This document shows, piece after piece, positions 7,636 through 15,402 of a DNA stretch of 30,511 nucleotides (positions are counted from its first letter, which is position 1; the number at the start of each line of letters is the position of its first letter). This DNA comes from UMGS1851 sp900555605 (lineage in GTDB: Bacteria > Bacillota > Clostridia > UBA1212 > UBA1255): NCBI GenBank assembly GCA_902472555.1, contig CABROF010000019.1, forward strand, positions 1 to 30,511, given 5' to 3'. The position numbers and the translations under genes are program-made. A model generated the notes under the pieces. The model saw only the letters and a list, made by a program, of their open reading frames with translations. It was not told the DNA's origin and searched no databases.

Positions 7636-8388
7636 ATGTGGGCGGCGCCGAATCGGGTTTTTATGGATATGGAAGAAATCGTGCCGGTTACGATTATCTC
7701 CTGCCGGAAGCAGGAGACGGATGATAGGTATATCGTTGTCTTTTCAAATGAGGAGAAACTGCTTTTTTCGTCGGAAGAGGTTTATACATACTGCCTGTAT
7801 GATGAAGGCGCCGCTGTCCGCGGGGATTTCAGGCAATGGCTTACGGATGTCTTGGCAAAACGCATGTTTTCTGCCGTGATTGGATATGCTGCGGCGGGTT
7901 TAAAGCCGGAGCGGAAGGTACGCTCGAAAATCGCAGAACGATTTCCGGGAATTTGTCCTGCTGCGGATGAGGCGGATGAGAAAGATGCAGAGCCCATTTG
8001 GAAGTCTATATATGCGGCTGCCGCGGATCAGGCGATTCAGGCCTTGACAGAAAAGGGATATATAAATGATTTGCTGTATGCGGAAAGGTACGCGGCTTTT
8101 GCTCTGCGTACCAAGCCGGTCTCCGGTATGATGCTGCGCTATGAGCTCATTCAAAAGGGGATTGCGGAAGAAACTGCGGAGTCGGTTCTTGCTTCCGCCG
8201 GAATTGACGATCTGGCGCAGGCGGTGCGGCTTCTGAAAAAAAAGAGCGGTATGAGCCGGGAGGCGCTGACAGACCGGAAAGCATATTATAAGCTGCTCCG
8301 GTATTTGATCGGAAAAGGGTTCAGCCCTGCGACGGCAGAATATGCGGTTCGTCAATGTAGAGAAGGATTTGAAGAAGAGTATGAATGA
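7636..8388 (+). CDS. recX: regulatory protein RecX
   Basis: Up to 250 residues. RecX binds inside the RecA filament and limits its extension. Helical repeats of the family are visible, for example ALTEKGYINDLLYAERYAAF and LRYELIQKGIAEETAESVL, and the final YLIGKGFSPATAEYAV. The ~85-residue N-terminal beta-rich extension (VPVTIISCRKQ...YIVVFSNEEKLLFS) is usual in Firmicutes. The start is uncertain: ATG 7636 lies three bases after the recA stop with almost no room for a ribosome site, while an internal ATG at 7663 also fits family length. It is tightly coupled to recA and overlaps rimO. Confidence 0.88.
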   Translation: MWAAPNRVFMDMEEIVPVTIISCRKQETDDRYIVVFSNEEKLLFSSEEVYTYCLYDEGAAVRGDFRQWLTDVLAKRMFSAVIGYAAAGLKPERKVRSKIAERFPGICPAADEADEKDAEPIWKSIYAAAADQAIQALTEKGYINDLLYAERYAAFALRTKPVSGMMLRYELIQKGIAEETAESVLASAGIDDLAQAVRLLKKKSGMSREALTDRKAYYKLLRYLIGKGFSPATAEYAVRQCREGFEEEYE

Positions 8389-9736
8389 AAAACGGATTAC
8401 AGTCGGGCTGGTATCCTTAGGCTGTGCAAAAAATCAGGTAGATGCAGAATCTATGCTGGGGTCGCTTCAGCAAAGCGGGTATTGCATTACCTCTGATCCT
8501 GCCCAGGCAGATGTGATCGTCATCAATACCTGCGCGTTTATTGAGCCGGCGCGGGAAGAAGCCATTGCGGCGATTCTTGAGATGGCGGAGTATAAGAAAT
8601 ACGGCCGGTGCCGCGTGCTGCTGGTGACAGGCTGTCTTGCCCAGCGATATCCGGAAGAGATTGCAGAACAGCTGCCGGAGGTAGACGGAATCCTCGGAGT
8701 CGGCGGATATGATCGGATTTTGGAAACCATTCAGTCCTGTTTAAACGGGGGAAAGCGTATTTTCTGCGAAATGAACACAGATCTGCGTTATCTCAACGGC
8801 CCCCGGATTCTTATCGGGAGCAGCGGCTGCGCTTATCTGAAGCTGTCGGAGGGCTGTGATAATCGCTGTGCATATTGTGCGATCCCGGACATCCGCGGCC
8901 CATTCCGAAGCCGTCCTATGGAAGATCTCTTGCAAGAGGCAGAGCGGTTGGTGAGAACCGGGGTTCAGGAATTGATTGTGGTGGCACAGGATACATCCAG
9001 ATACGGAAAGGATTTATATGGGGAATGCTGTTTGCCCGTGCTGCTGCGGCGGCTTGACCGTATTTCGGGTCTGAATCGGATTCGCCTGATGTACCTGTAT
9101 CCGGACGAGGTAACGGAGGAGCTGATTGCGGTTATGAAGGAATGCGCAAAAATCGCGCATTATGTGGATCTTCCGATTCAGCATATCAGCAATTCCGTAT
9201 TATCCCGCATGAACCGCAGGGGCAGTGCCGATGATATCAGAAGGATTTTTGCGCGGTTCCGGGCTGAAATGCCGGACTGCGTTCTGCGAAGCACGCTGAT
9301 TGTAGGCTTTCCCGGCGAGACAGAAGCCGATTTTGAGGAACTCAAACAGTTTGTTGCGGAGACGAAATTTGACCGGCTGGGGATTTTTACTTATTCCAAA
9401 GAAGACGGCACTCCGGCCGCGAGAATGAGCGGTCAAATTAAAAAAGCGGTGAAAGAACGGCGCTATCATACGCTGATGAAGCTTCAGCAGCAGATTTCAT
9501 ATGAAAAAAATATGGAACGGATCGGGAAAATATATGATGTCTTGGTAGAGGGGACGGCGGAGGACGGCATTTTCTATTACGGCCGTTCGTACGGCGAGGG
9601 GCCGGACGACGTAGACGGCCGGATCTATTTTACGGCAGAAGAGCCTCTGATGCCGGGGACCATGGTGCAAGTAAAAATTCTGCTGGCGGAGGCATATGAT
9701 TTAACGGGAGCGGTTATTTTGAAGGAAGAGATATAA
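8381..9736 (+). CDS. rimO: ribosomal protein uS12 methylthiotransferase RimO
   Basis: About 451-residue radical SAM enzyme that adds a methylthio group to an aspartate of ribosomal protein S12. It has the N-terminal UPF0004 domain with GCAKNQVDAESMLG, INTCAF and TGCLAQRYPEE supplying cluster cysteines, the radical SAM motif EGCDNRCAYCAIP (C-x3-C-x2-C), and a C-terminal TRAM domain. RimO is preferred over MiaB by the SLGCAKNQVD and IRGPFRSRP segments. ATG 8381 is chosen because it gives the usual N-terminus (VGLVSLGCAKN) and overlaps the recX stop by eight bases (ATGAATGA), which favours coupled translation. An upstream in-frame ATG at 8342 is less likely. Confidence 0.92.
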   Translation: MNEKRITVGLVSLGCAKNQVDAESMLGSLQQSGYCITSDPAQADVIVINTCAFIEPAREEAIAAILEMAEYKKYGRCRVLLVTGCLAQRYPEEIAEQLPEVDGILGVGGYDRILETIQSCLNGGKRIFCEMNTDLRYLNGPRILIGSSGCAYLKLSEGCDNRCAYCAIPDIRGPFRSRPMEDLLQEAERLVRTGVQELIVVAQDTSRYGKDLYGECCLPVLLRRLDRISGLNRIRLMYLYPDEVTEELIAVMKECAKIAHYVDLPIQHISNSVLSRMNRRGSADDIRRIFARFRAEMPDCVLRSTLIVGFPGETEADFEELKQFVAETKFDRLGIFTYSKEDGTPAARMSGQIKKAVKERRYHTLMKLQQQISYEKNMERIGKIYDVLVEGTAEDGIFYYGRSYGEGPDDVDGRIYFTAEEPLMPGTMVQVKILLAEAYDLTGAVILKEEI

Positions 9737-9747
9737 AAGCGCAGCCC

Positions 9748-9795
9748 AAACGGCCCTGCAGCGTGTTCTGACTGAAACGTGATGCAGGGCCGTTT
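9748..9795. terminator. bidirectional Rho-independent terminator
   Basis: 13-bp perfect stem: AAACGGCCCTGCA (9748-9760) with TGCAGGGCCGTTT (9783-9795), separated by 22 bases. It lies between the convergent rimO and GH20 genes and probably serves both, although T runs are short on each side. Confidence 0.7.
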
Positions 9796-9816
9796 GACTT
9801 ATAATATAGGAGCTAT

Positions 9817-11559
9817 TTATTGGGTCAGTGCCCACTGTATACAGGAAGCATAAGCTGCTGCCGCAGAGGCTCCGTAGCCCTTTTTCGCACAAAGCTCCCG
9901 GAGTATCGCCATCGCTTCTTCCATTTCCTGCACAGAGGCACGCATGTTCTCGGTATACGCCTTGTTTGTATCATCCCGCGGCGGCAATATACTGCCGAGA
10001 TAGGTATATACGTTAAAATCTTTTGGTGTATTGATCCCAAGCACCGTTCTGGTTACCATAGCACCGTAGCTGTCATCGTAATCGCAAACATCGGTACAAT
10101 TCCACAGGCGGTCACCGTATAAGACCGTTACTGAGGGATACGTATACGCATAATGAGCATGGTTTTCCCAAGCGCAGAATTCGCCGCCGAGGATCTGACC
10201 CTCTTGTGCTTTTACTTCTCCGTTCGGGCCCTTATGAGGCGTCCATGTACGGATGGAGTCTGCGGAGGCATATTCCTCAAAATCCACATACATTTCGGGA
10301 TAATAGGAGTTGATAATACGGAAGCCTTCCTCTAAAAAACGCTCCATAGAGCATCCCTCATAAGGACCGCGTCCCGGCGTGGCAATCCGCCAGAACTGGA
10401 TGACGATCTCCCGCGGAATATCGGGAGAGGAGGCAATATCAATCTGATCGTTAAACATGATCATTTCTTTCCCCAATCCGGAAACCATGCCGTAGATCCG
10501 GCGGATCATATAGTAGTAAATATCACGTTCGGACGCCAATCCTTCCTTGTTACATAATGCTTTGCATCTGCTGCAGCTCATCCAGGAGGGTTCCCAACCG
10601 CTGCCCTCACCAAAATCCAGTTCGTCTCCGCCGATGTGAACGTACCTTCCCGGGAATAATTCTGTCACTTCGTTAAGAAGCGTACGGTATACCTGATATG
10701 TTTCTTCACTGCCGGCGCAGACGACCCAGCTGCTGATGGGGCTGCGGTCATCCGGCTTACAGCGCATACCCTTGATTACTTTTAAGATCGCCTCTGAATG
10801 GGCGGGCATTTCTATCCCCGGAATCATTTCAATTCCGAGACTGTCTGCAAACTCGACAAGCAGACGGATATCTTCCTTTGTATATTTGAGATTTTTGGCG
10901 CCATACCCCGGAAGCTCCGGATAGGCGTCAAACGGCAATATACACCCCATATATTCCATGAAATGGAAGTGTACATAATTGAGCTTAGACAAAGCCATGC
11001 GTATCAGTGCCTCTTTCACCTCGTCGACGCTTTTCCATACTCTTCCGGAGGATTCCAACAGGGCAGAGCGGAACGTGCTGTCCGGATAATCCTGTATCTG
11101 TCCGCAGGAAAGCGTATAGCCATCGGCAGAAGGCAGGAGCAGCTGTGATAACGTTGCGGCAGCATTCCGGGCGCCCAGCTTGTCACGGTATGTGATAGAA
11201 ATGGACTGCGGCTGAATCTGCATCTGATAATATTCCGCATGCTCCGATATGTCCTCCTGATGTGAGAGAATCAGCTTGGCCTGGCTTTTTTCTGTTTCTT
11301 TCCATTGTATTTCCGGCAGAAAGATCTGCAGAGCACGAATGGCGGCCATGCCAACGGATGAATCAAGGCAATAGTTCACTGTATTTGTTAATTGGATCGT
11401 TTCGTCTGTGACATCATAAGCTTTAACACGAGGAACAATCGTTGATTCTACACGATTTCCGTAATAGTCCCTATCGCCGTTCTGGCTGTTTCCGCCACCG
11501 GAGCAGCCGCAGATTCCCAACAGACACAGAGAAAGCAGACTGATCCATTTTTTTTTCAT
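9817..11559 (-). CDS. GH20 beta-N-acetylhexosaminidase-like lipoprotein
   Basis: 580-residue exported protein. The N-terminus KKKWISLLSLCLLGICGCSG is a lipoprotein signal with a lipobox Cys. A beta/alpha lead domain follows (NAAATLSQLLLP), then the GH20 barrel: STFRSALLESSGR, LNYVHFHFMEYMG, IPGIEMPAHSEA and HIGGDELDFG, whose D312-E313 pair is the family's catalytic Asp-Glu. Known members remove terminal GlcNAc or GalNAc from mucin, glycan or chitin chains outside the cell. ATG 11559 has AAGGAGGA 8 bases upstream; an in-frame ATG at 11598 lacks such a site. Last gene of a three-gene unit with two surface binding proteins. Substitutions such as HFHFMEYMG for the usual HWHL(S/T)D suggest a divergent subfamily. 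Confidence 0.85.
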   Translation of the reverse strand: MKKKWISLLSLCLLGICGCSGGGNSQNGDRDYYGNRVESTIVPRVKAYDVTDETIQLTNTVNYCLDSSVGMAAIRALQIFLPEIQWKETEKSQAKLILSHQEDISEHAEYYQMQIQPQSISITYRDKLGARNAAATLSQLLLPSADGYTLSCGQIQDYPDSTFRSALLESSGRVWKSVDEVKEALIRMALSKLNYVHFHFMEYMGCILPFDAYPELPGYGAKNLKYTKEDIRLLVEFADSLGIEMIPGIEMPAHSEAILKVIKGMRCKPDDRSPISSWVVCAGSEETYQVYRTLLNEVTELFPGRYVHIGGDELDFGEGSGWEPSWMSCSRCKALCNKEGLASERDIYYYMIRRIYGMVSGLGKEMIMFNDQIDIASSPDIPREIVIQFWRIATPGRGPYEGCSMERFLEEGFRIINSYYPEMYVDFEEYASADSIRTWTPHKGPNGEVKAQEGQILGGEFCAWENHAHYAYTYPSVTVLYGDRLWNCTDVCDYDDSYGAMVTRTVLGINTPKDFNVYTYLGSILPPRDDTNKAYTENMRASVQEMEEAMAILRELCAKKGYGASAAAAYASCIQWALTQ

Positions 11560-11594
11560 ATAAATGTTCCTCCTTTTGCGGATATAGTAAGCTT

Positions 11595-12953
11595 TCATTG
11601 CTCCTGTTGTTTTTTCTTTTTCCGTACAATCAAGATGAAACTTAAGACAGCGATTGTTACCAGAATAGCGGCAATCCCGTATATTAGGCCAAGGACTCTG
11701 TCTTTTTTCTCTTTTGTCGCAGGCGACGGGGAGGCAGCCTGTTTTTTCGTTGCTTCTTCCGCAGCGGTTGCCTTTGGCGAGGCCGTGACTTCCGGTGCCT
11801 CCGTGGCGGCCGGTGTTGCAGCTGCCGGCAGGTCCGTATAGATTTCTTCAGCCGTTGGATACTTGCTTATAATCGGATTGCCCCATACCGCCAAATCGCC
11901 GGAGCAGGAATCCTCCGCATTCCCGACAGATAAACGCAGTATTTTAGCCCCTGTAATATCTGCGGAAAGCAGCGCCGGCGCATCCGTATATGTGCAGATG
12001 TTACTTCTTACAACCTCTTTGCCATCTGCTTCCACAATAAACACCGCTGTTCCTTCCGTTGTGTTTACGCCGAATGTATAAGCAATTCCCACATAGGAGG
12101 CAAATGTTTTCATTCCAAGTCCTTCAATGTTTATTTCCACATAGGCATCGCCTTCTTTGGAGGAGGCATACATTGCAAATCCTTTATCATATTCTGCCCC
12201 GCCATCCGCTCCTATGGAGAGATATTCAAAATCTGTTGCCATGTCAACTTGCAGCGCGCTTCCGTATGAATAGGAACCGCCGAGTGACAGATCGCTGACA
12301 AATATAGACTGTGCTTCTTTCCATTTTTCATTCTGCAGCGGAGCCGGTTCTAACGCATCCGGAATGAATACGATATCGCGCAGAAAGGCCGGATTGGATA
12401 CCGTATTTGTATTGGCAGGCATGGTGTCGTCTGCAGTCGTAAAAATGCCGCTGTCATTCTGCAGAATAAACAGGGTATCGGAAAAATCCGTATTGCGGAA
12501 ATAGTTTTTGATAAAGCTGTAATGCTGAGATTGGTCATTGTTTTTGATTGAAAGAATATAATCCGTGCTGCTTTCTACCGCAAACGCTTCCGGCAGCGCA
12601 AATTCCTGCCATCCGTCAATCCCCGTTTCGATTTTCCATTCATAGGTTTCCAAAAGTGTACTGTCTGCCACACTCCATAGAGAAACTATATAGATTCCGT
12701 TTTCCGCAGCACTGGTATACATACGTACTTTTGTGATTTTTCCGGAAACTTTAGATGCAAAGCGCGTACCCAGATGAAGGGCCACGCCATCCTCGCTGGA
12801 GACTGTAATCTCTTCGCCTGAAATATCACTGAAGATAGAGACCGGTGTTTGCGCTTCCTCCGCAGCGGCATGGGGAAACGAAGAAAAATTGCAAAGACAA
12901 AAAATGCAGATGCTAAGGAGCGCGGATTGCAATGCTATGCATTTTTTAAACAT
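11595..12953 (-). CDS. membrane-anchored surface protein with DUF4082-like and NPCBM-like domains
   Basis: 452 residues. Parts in order: signal peptide (KKCIALQSALLSICIFCLCNF); a DUF4082-like module (FASKVSGKITKVRMY, LWSVADSTLLETY, GWQEFALPEAFAV, ending AFLRDIVFIPD); an NPCBM-like carbohydrate-binding module (DLSLGG, GFAMYASS, FASYVGIAYTFGVNTTEGTA, FIVEADGKEV, ADITGAKILRLSV); an Ala/Thr/Glu/Pro linker; a C-terminal helix and KKKK stop-transfer. It should display a sugar-binding face outside the cell beside the GH20 lipoprotein encoded 35 bases downstream. ATG 12953 has GGGGGCG upstream and overlaps the previous gene's stop by eight bases. Domain names are by pattern recognition. Confidence 0.72.
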   Translation of the reverse strand: MFKKCIALQSALLSICIFCLCNFSSFPHAAAEEAQTPVSIFSDISGEEITVSSEDGVALHLGTRFASKVSGKITKVRMYTSAAENGIYIVSLWSVADSTLLETYEWKIETGIDGWQEFALPEAFAVESSTDYILSIKNNDQSQHYSFIKNYFRNTDFSDTLFILQNDSGIFTTADDTMPANTNTVSNPAFLRDIVFIPDALEPAPLQNEKWKEAQSIFVSDLSLGGSYSYGSALQVDMATDFEYLSIGADGGAEYDKGFAMYASSKEGDAYVEINIEGLGMKTFASYVGIAYTFGVNTTEGTAVFIVEADGKEVVRSNICTYTDAPALLSADITGAKILRLSVGNAEDSCSGDLAVWGNPIISKYPTAEEIYTDLPAAATPAATEAPEVTASPKATAAEEATKKQAASPSPATKEKKDRVLGLIYGIAAILVTIAVLSFILIVRKKKKQQEQ

Positions 12954-13704
12954 TCTTAATCGCCCCCTTTGCACAGCGTTTGTTCCGGCGGATCATTTTT
13001 TGCGATAGGCAGGATAACAGCGCTGCTGTGAATAATAGCAACAGTCCCGTAAACATACCGTCGCCGCTTTCCGGATTTGTATTCGGCTGAGATCCCGGCT
13101 GCGTTTCCGGATTGGTGATCGGATCTGTTCCGGGCCGGACAAATTCGTCGGCTTTGATAAATACGACATCCACAAGATAGGTTCCGTCCATATTCCAGTT
13201 GGTCGGCATGGTATCTGCATCCCAGGAAAAACCTCTTTCATAAGCGGTAAACACATCAGAGGCAGCGGAATGCGTATCCCAAAAGGAATGAATTGCGCTC
13301 ATAAAATTATCCGTATTAGATACTGCCACGGCATAATATGTATTTGCTGTGATTTCCAAAGCTTCAGGCAGTCTGAATTTCTGCCATCCTATGCTGTTCT
13401 GGTCAATTGTCCAAGTATAAGGACCTGCTAACTTGGTTTGGGTAGCGGTATCCCACACTGTTATGGACTGGGTTGCGCTTCTGCCTTCTGCAATCCATAA
13501 ACGGATTTCGGTCAAAAAACCGCTTTCACTTGTTTTGAAGTTAAGACCTGAGGTTTTGGGGTCGCCTTCGCCGCCGGAGATCTCTTCTGTCGGCAGTGAA
13601 TCCGGCAATATACAATGCTCCTCTGCTGCCATAGAAGCCGTCTGCATGAGGCCGATCAAGAGAACGACTGTAATCAAAAGAACCAAAAATTTTTTTGCTG
13701 TCAT
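12946..13704 (-). CDS. secreted DUF4082-domain protein with NPESGD-type C-terminal anchor
   Basis: About 252 residues. A signal peptide (KKFLVLLITVVLLIGLMQTA) is followed by one DUF4082 module with the family's markers: FLTEIRLWIAEGRS, SITVWDTATQTKLAG, GWQKFRLPEALEI, NTYYAVAV, and the closing GTYLVDVVF. A Pro/Thr/Asn-rich linker leads to NPESGDG, a hydrophobic helix and RRNKR, which resembles a sortase-type signal but departs from LPXTG. DUF4082 modules occur in secreted multi-domain proteins and are often taken as carbohydrate-associated, which is unproven. First gene of the operon; the next gene overlaps it. Start ATG 13704 follows AAAGGGG; an upstream in-frame ATG at 13734 has no ribosome site. 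Confidence 0.72.
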   Translation of the reverse strand: MTAKKFLVLLITVVLLIGLMQTASMAAEEHCILPDSLPTEEISGGEGDPKTSGLNFKTSESGFLTEIRLWIAEGRSATQSITVWDTATQTKLAGPYTWTIDQNSIGWQKFRLPEALEITANTYYAVAVSNTDNFMSAIHSFWDTHSAASDVFTAYERGFSWDADTMPTNWNMDGTYLVDVVFIKADEFVRPGTDPITNPETQPGSQPNTNPESGDGMFTGLLLLFTAALLSCLSQKMIRRNKRCAKGAIKNV

Positions 13705-13888
13705 AAAGATGAATCCCCTTTCTGATTTTATCATTATAGGGGCAGTATAGTGCTTTGATAGCTGATTTTATAGGGAATGATTTAACGAAATCGAAAACAG
13801 TATATACATTTTTTATCTTCTTGCGAAAAACGGTTTATATATTTACCTGCATTCCGGTGGATATATAAATACACAGAACATTTTGCAC

Positions 13889-13917
13889 ATTATAGATAAA
13901 ACTCATTTTATTGTGAA
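13889..13917 (-). promoter_or_regulatory. promoter of the DUF4082/NPCBM/GH20 operon in a 315-base AT-rich gap
   Basis: On the minus strand: TTCACA, 17-bp spacer, TATAAT, giving a leader of about 180 bases. An inverted repeat GTGAAAA (13913-13919) / TTTTCAC (13942-13948) covers the -35 box and could be an operator. Apart from this, the stretch 13705-14019 is AT-rich and I see no gene or known RNA in it. Confidence 0.55.
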
Positions 13918-14019
13918 AACTGTTTATGAAATATGATGTAATTTTCACGGTATATTTTACAAGTCATTGGACGCCGCTGCGTTCTTATACAGAAGCGTGA
14001 ACCTTTATAAACGCAATTG

Positions 14020-14649
14020 TCAAGATTTTTTTTCAGGTGTTTTTATTTTCAGCAATGCTTTATTTTTCACAACATATTCTGCGCCTGATACAATGGTCAG
14101 AATGACGGCCAGCACCATCACGAGATTTCCTCCGAAATAGAAAATTTCCTGAACGGAACGTGCAGACAGCTTCCAGTCCTCGGGAATGATTCCGGCCACC
14201 AGCAGCACGATGACCGCGATGGTCTGAAATACCATTTTCATTTTACCAAGTCTGCCTGCTGCAATTACCACCCCTTCGCTGGCAGCGATCATCCGAATTC
14301 CGGAAACAATGAATTCCCGCGCCAGGATCACCATTGCAGCCCATAAATATAAAATATTCACATTTGCCAGTGCCAGCAGCGCGGCGGTTACTAAAAGCTT
14401 ATCTGCGATGGGATCTAAAAATTTACCGAAGCTGGTAATTAAGTTTCTTTTTCTGGCGATATGGCCATCGATTGCGTCTGTCAGAGAAGCGATTATATAA
14501 ATGATCAATGCAATAATCGGTTTTATTTCTTCGATAGTGCGGAAGGCCTCTCCCTCTGGAGTCAGCCATGCCGGCAGCGGAAATGCAAATACTACAAAGA
14601 TTACCACCAAAATGATTCTTGAAACCGTCAGTTTGTTGGGCAAATTCAA
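14020..14649 (-). CDS. pgsA: CDP-diacylglycerol--glycerol-3-phosphate 3-phosphatidyltransferase
   Basis: 209-residue membrane enzyme that makes phosphatidylglycerol-phosphate, the precursor of phosphatidylglycerol and cardiolipin. The CDP-alcohol phosphotransferase signature D-G-x2-A-R-x8-G-x3-D-x3-D is complete in DAIDGHIARKRNLITSFGKF followed by LDPIAD. Several transmembrane helices flank it. The start is a TTG at 14649, chosen because it gives the usual family N-terminus MNLPNKLTVSRI and has AGGAG at good spacing. In many Firmicutes pgsA sits next to rimO and recA; here it is on the opposite strand with the surface-glycan operon in between. Its promoter is at 14680-14709. Confidence 0.93.
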   Translation of the reverse strand: MNLPNKLTVSRIILVVIFVVFAFPLPAWLTPEGEAFRTIEEIKPIIALIIYIIASLTDAIDGHIARKRNLITSFGKFLDPIADKLLVTAALLALANVNILYLWAAMVILAREFIVSGIRMIAASEGVVIAAGRLGKMKMVFQTIAVIVLLVAGIIPEDWKLSARSVQEIFYFGGNLVMVLAVILTIVSGAEYVVKNKALLKIKTPEKKS

Positions 14650-14679
14650 AAAAAATCACTCCTCTCGTGATATGGAAGT

Positions 14680-14709
14680 ATTATATACATTTACCGGTAA
14701 AAAAAGCAA
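14680..14709 (-). promoter_or_regulatory. promoter of pgsA with an embedded palindrome
   Basis: Minus strand: TTGCTT, 18-bp spacer, TATAAT. The spacer holds a perfect 12-bp palindrome TTTACCGGTAAA (14690-14701), placed where a regulator could block polymerase. Its TACC/GGTA half-sites recall the fapR operator nearby, but without the central four bases. Confidence 0.6.
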
Positions 14710-14721
14710 GAAGAAAATTAT

Positions 14722-14750
14722 TTGCATTTTATGAATGAATGTTGTATAAT
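14722..14750 (+). promoter_or_regulatory. promoter of fapR-plsX-acpP-rnc
   Basis: TTGCAT (14722-14727), 17-bp spacer, TATAAT (14745-14750). The -10 box is perfect and the -35 box weak. Transcription would begin near 14757, which rules out translation starts upstream of that point. Confidence 0.6.
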
Positions 14751-14766
14751 TCCTCCGCGCTGCGGA

Positions 14767-14786
14767 TTGTTACCACCTGGTACCAA
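14767..14786. promoter_or_regulatory. candidate FapR operator
   Basis: Imperfect 20-bp palindrome TTGTTACCACCTGGTACCAA just downstream of the predicted start point. Its TACC...GGTA core recalls the Bacillus FapR box (TTAGTACC...TACTAA type). Known FapR represses its own operon and is released by malonyl-CoA, so autoregulation is likely. Confidence 0.6.
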
Positions 14787-14829
14787 AAACGCGGCGGCAG
14801 GTAAAGGAGAGAGGGGAGGACCGGGAGCA

Positions 14830-15396
14830 TTGGCAAGACATTCTGCGGATAGAGAAAAACGGCATCAGCTGCTGCAGGAAAAGCTGCGGCAGGAGCCCTT
14901 TATGACAGACGGCGACTTGGCTGCTTTCTTAGGCGTCAGCATTTCAACAGTCCGGCTGGACCGCTTGGCGCTGGGAATTCCTGAGCTGCGGGAACGTGTC
15001 ATGTCGGTTGCGGAGACGAGCATCGATACCAGTGATGCCATAATAGACGGCGGACTGGATGGGGAGATTCTGGATGTCGAGGCGGGCGTGCGGGGAATCT
15101 CCGTTATGGCTGCGGCAAAAGAGATGTGCTTTGAACGTATGGAAATGATACGCGGACAATATATATATGCTATGGCAGAGCGCCTGGCCATTGCAATCGC
15201 GGATCTGCCTGCAGCGCTGATCGGAGTAGCGAACATCAAATATAAGACGCCGGTAAAGGTTGGTGCTAAATTGGTAGCCAGAGGAGAGGTAAAAGCGGCA
15301 AGAAAAAACTCAATCGTAGTTTGGGTCCGGATTTACTGTGAGCGCGTTGAAGTTTTCAGAGGCAAGTACATTTTGAATGGTGAGGCGGGTGTTTAA
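14830..15396 (+). CDS. fapR: transcription factor FapR, fatty-acid and phospholipid synthesis repressor
   Basis: 188-residue regulator that senses malonyl-CoA and represses membrane-lipid genes. An N-terminal DeoR-like helix-turn-helix (FMTDGDLAAFLGVSISTVRL, then LGIPELRERV) is followed by a hotdog-fold effector domain (RGQYIYAMAERLAIAIAD; GVANIKYKTPVKVGAKLVAR). The TTG at 14830 is chosen because GGGGAGG lies about 10 bases upstream, the length then equals Bacillus FapR, and the promoter and operator would otherwise lie inside the gene. It is followed after six bases by plsX, the usual fapR neighbour. Confidence 0.88.
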   Translation: MARHSADREKRHQLLQEKLRQEPFMTDGDLAAFLGVSISTVRLDRLALGIPELRERVMSVAETSIDTSDAIIDGGLDGEILDVEAGVRGISVMAAAKEMCFERMEMIRGQYIYAMAERLAIAIADLPAALIGVANIKYKTPVKVGAKLVARGEVKAARKNSIVVWVRIYCERVEVFRGKYILNGEAGV

Positions 15397-15402
15397 TCAG
15401 AT

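Noticed and set aside
13970..14019. TTGACA after pgsA as a promoter for the surface operon
   Set aside because: No -10 box at suitable spacing; the TTCACA/TATAAT pair at 13889-13917 is better.
14722..14829. Upstream ATG start for fapR adding 36 residues
   Set aside because: The promoter and candidate operator lie in this stretch, and the added residues (NECCIIPPRCGLLPPG...) are not family-like.
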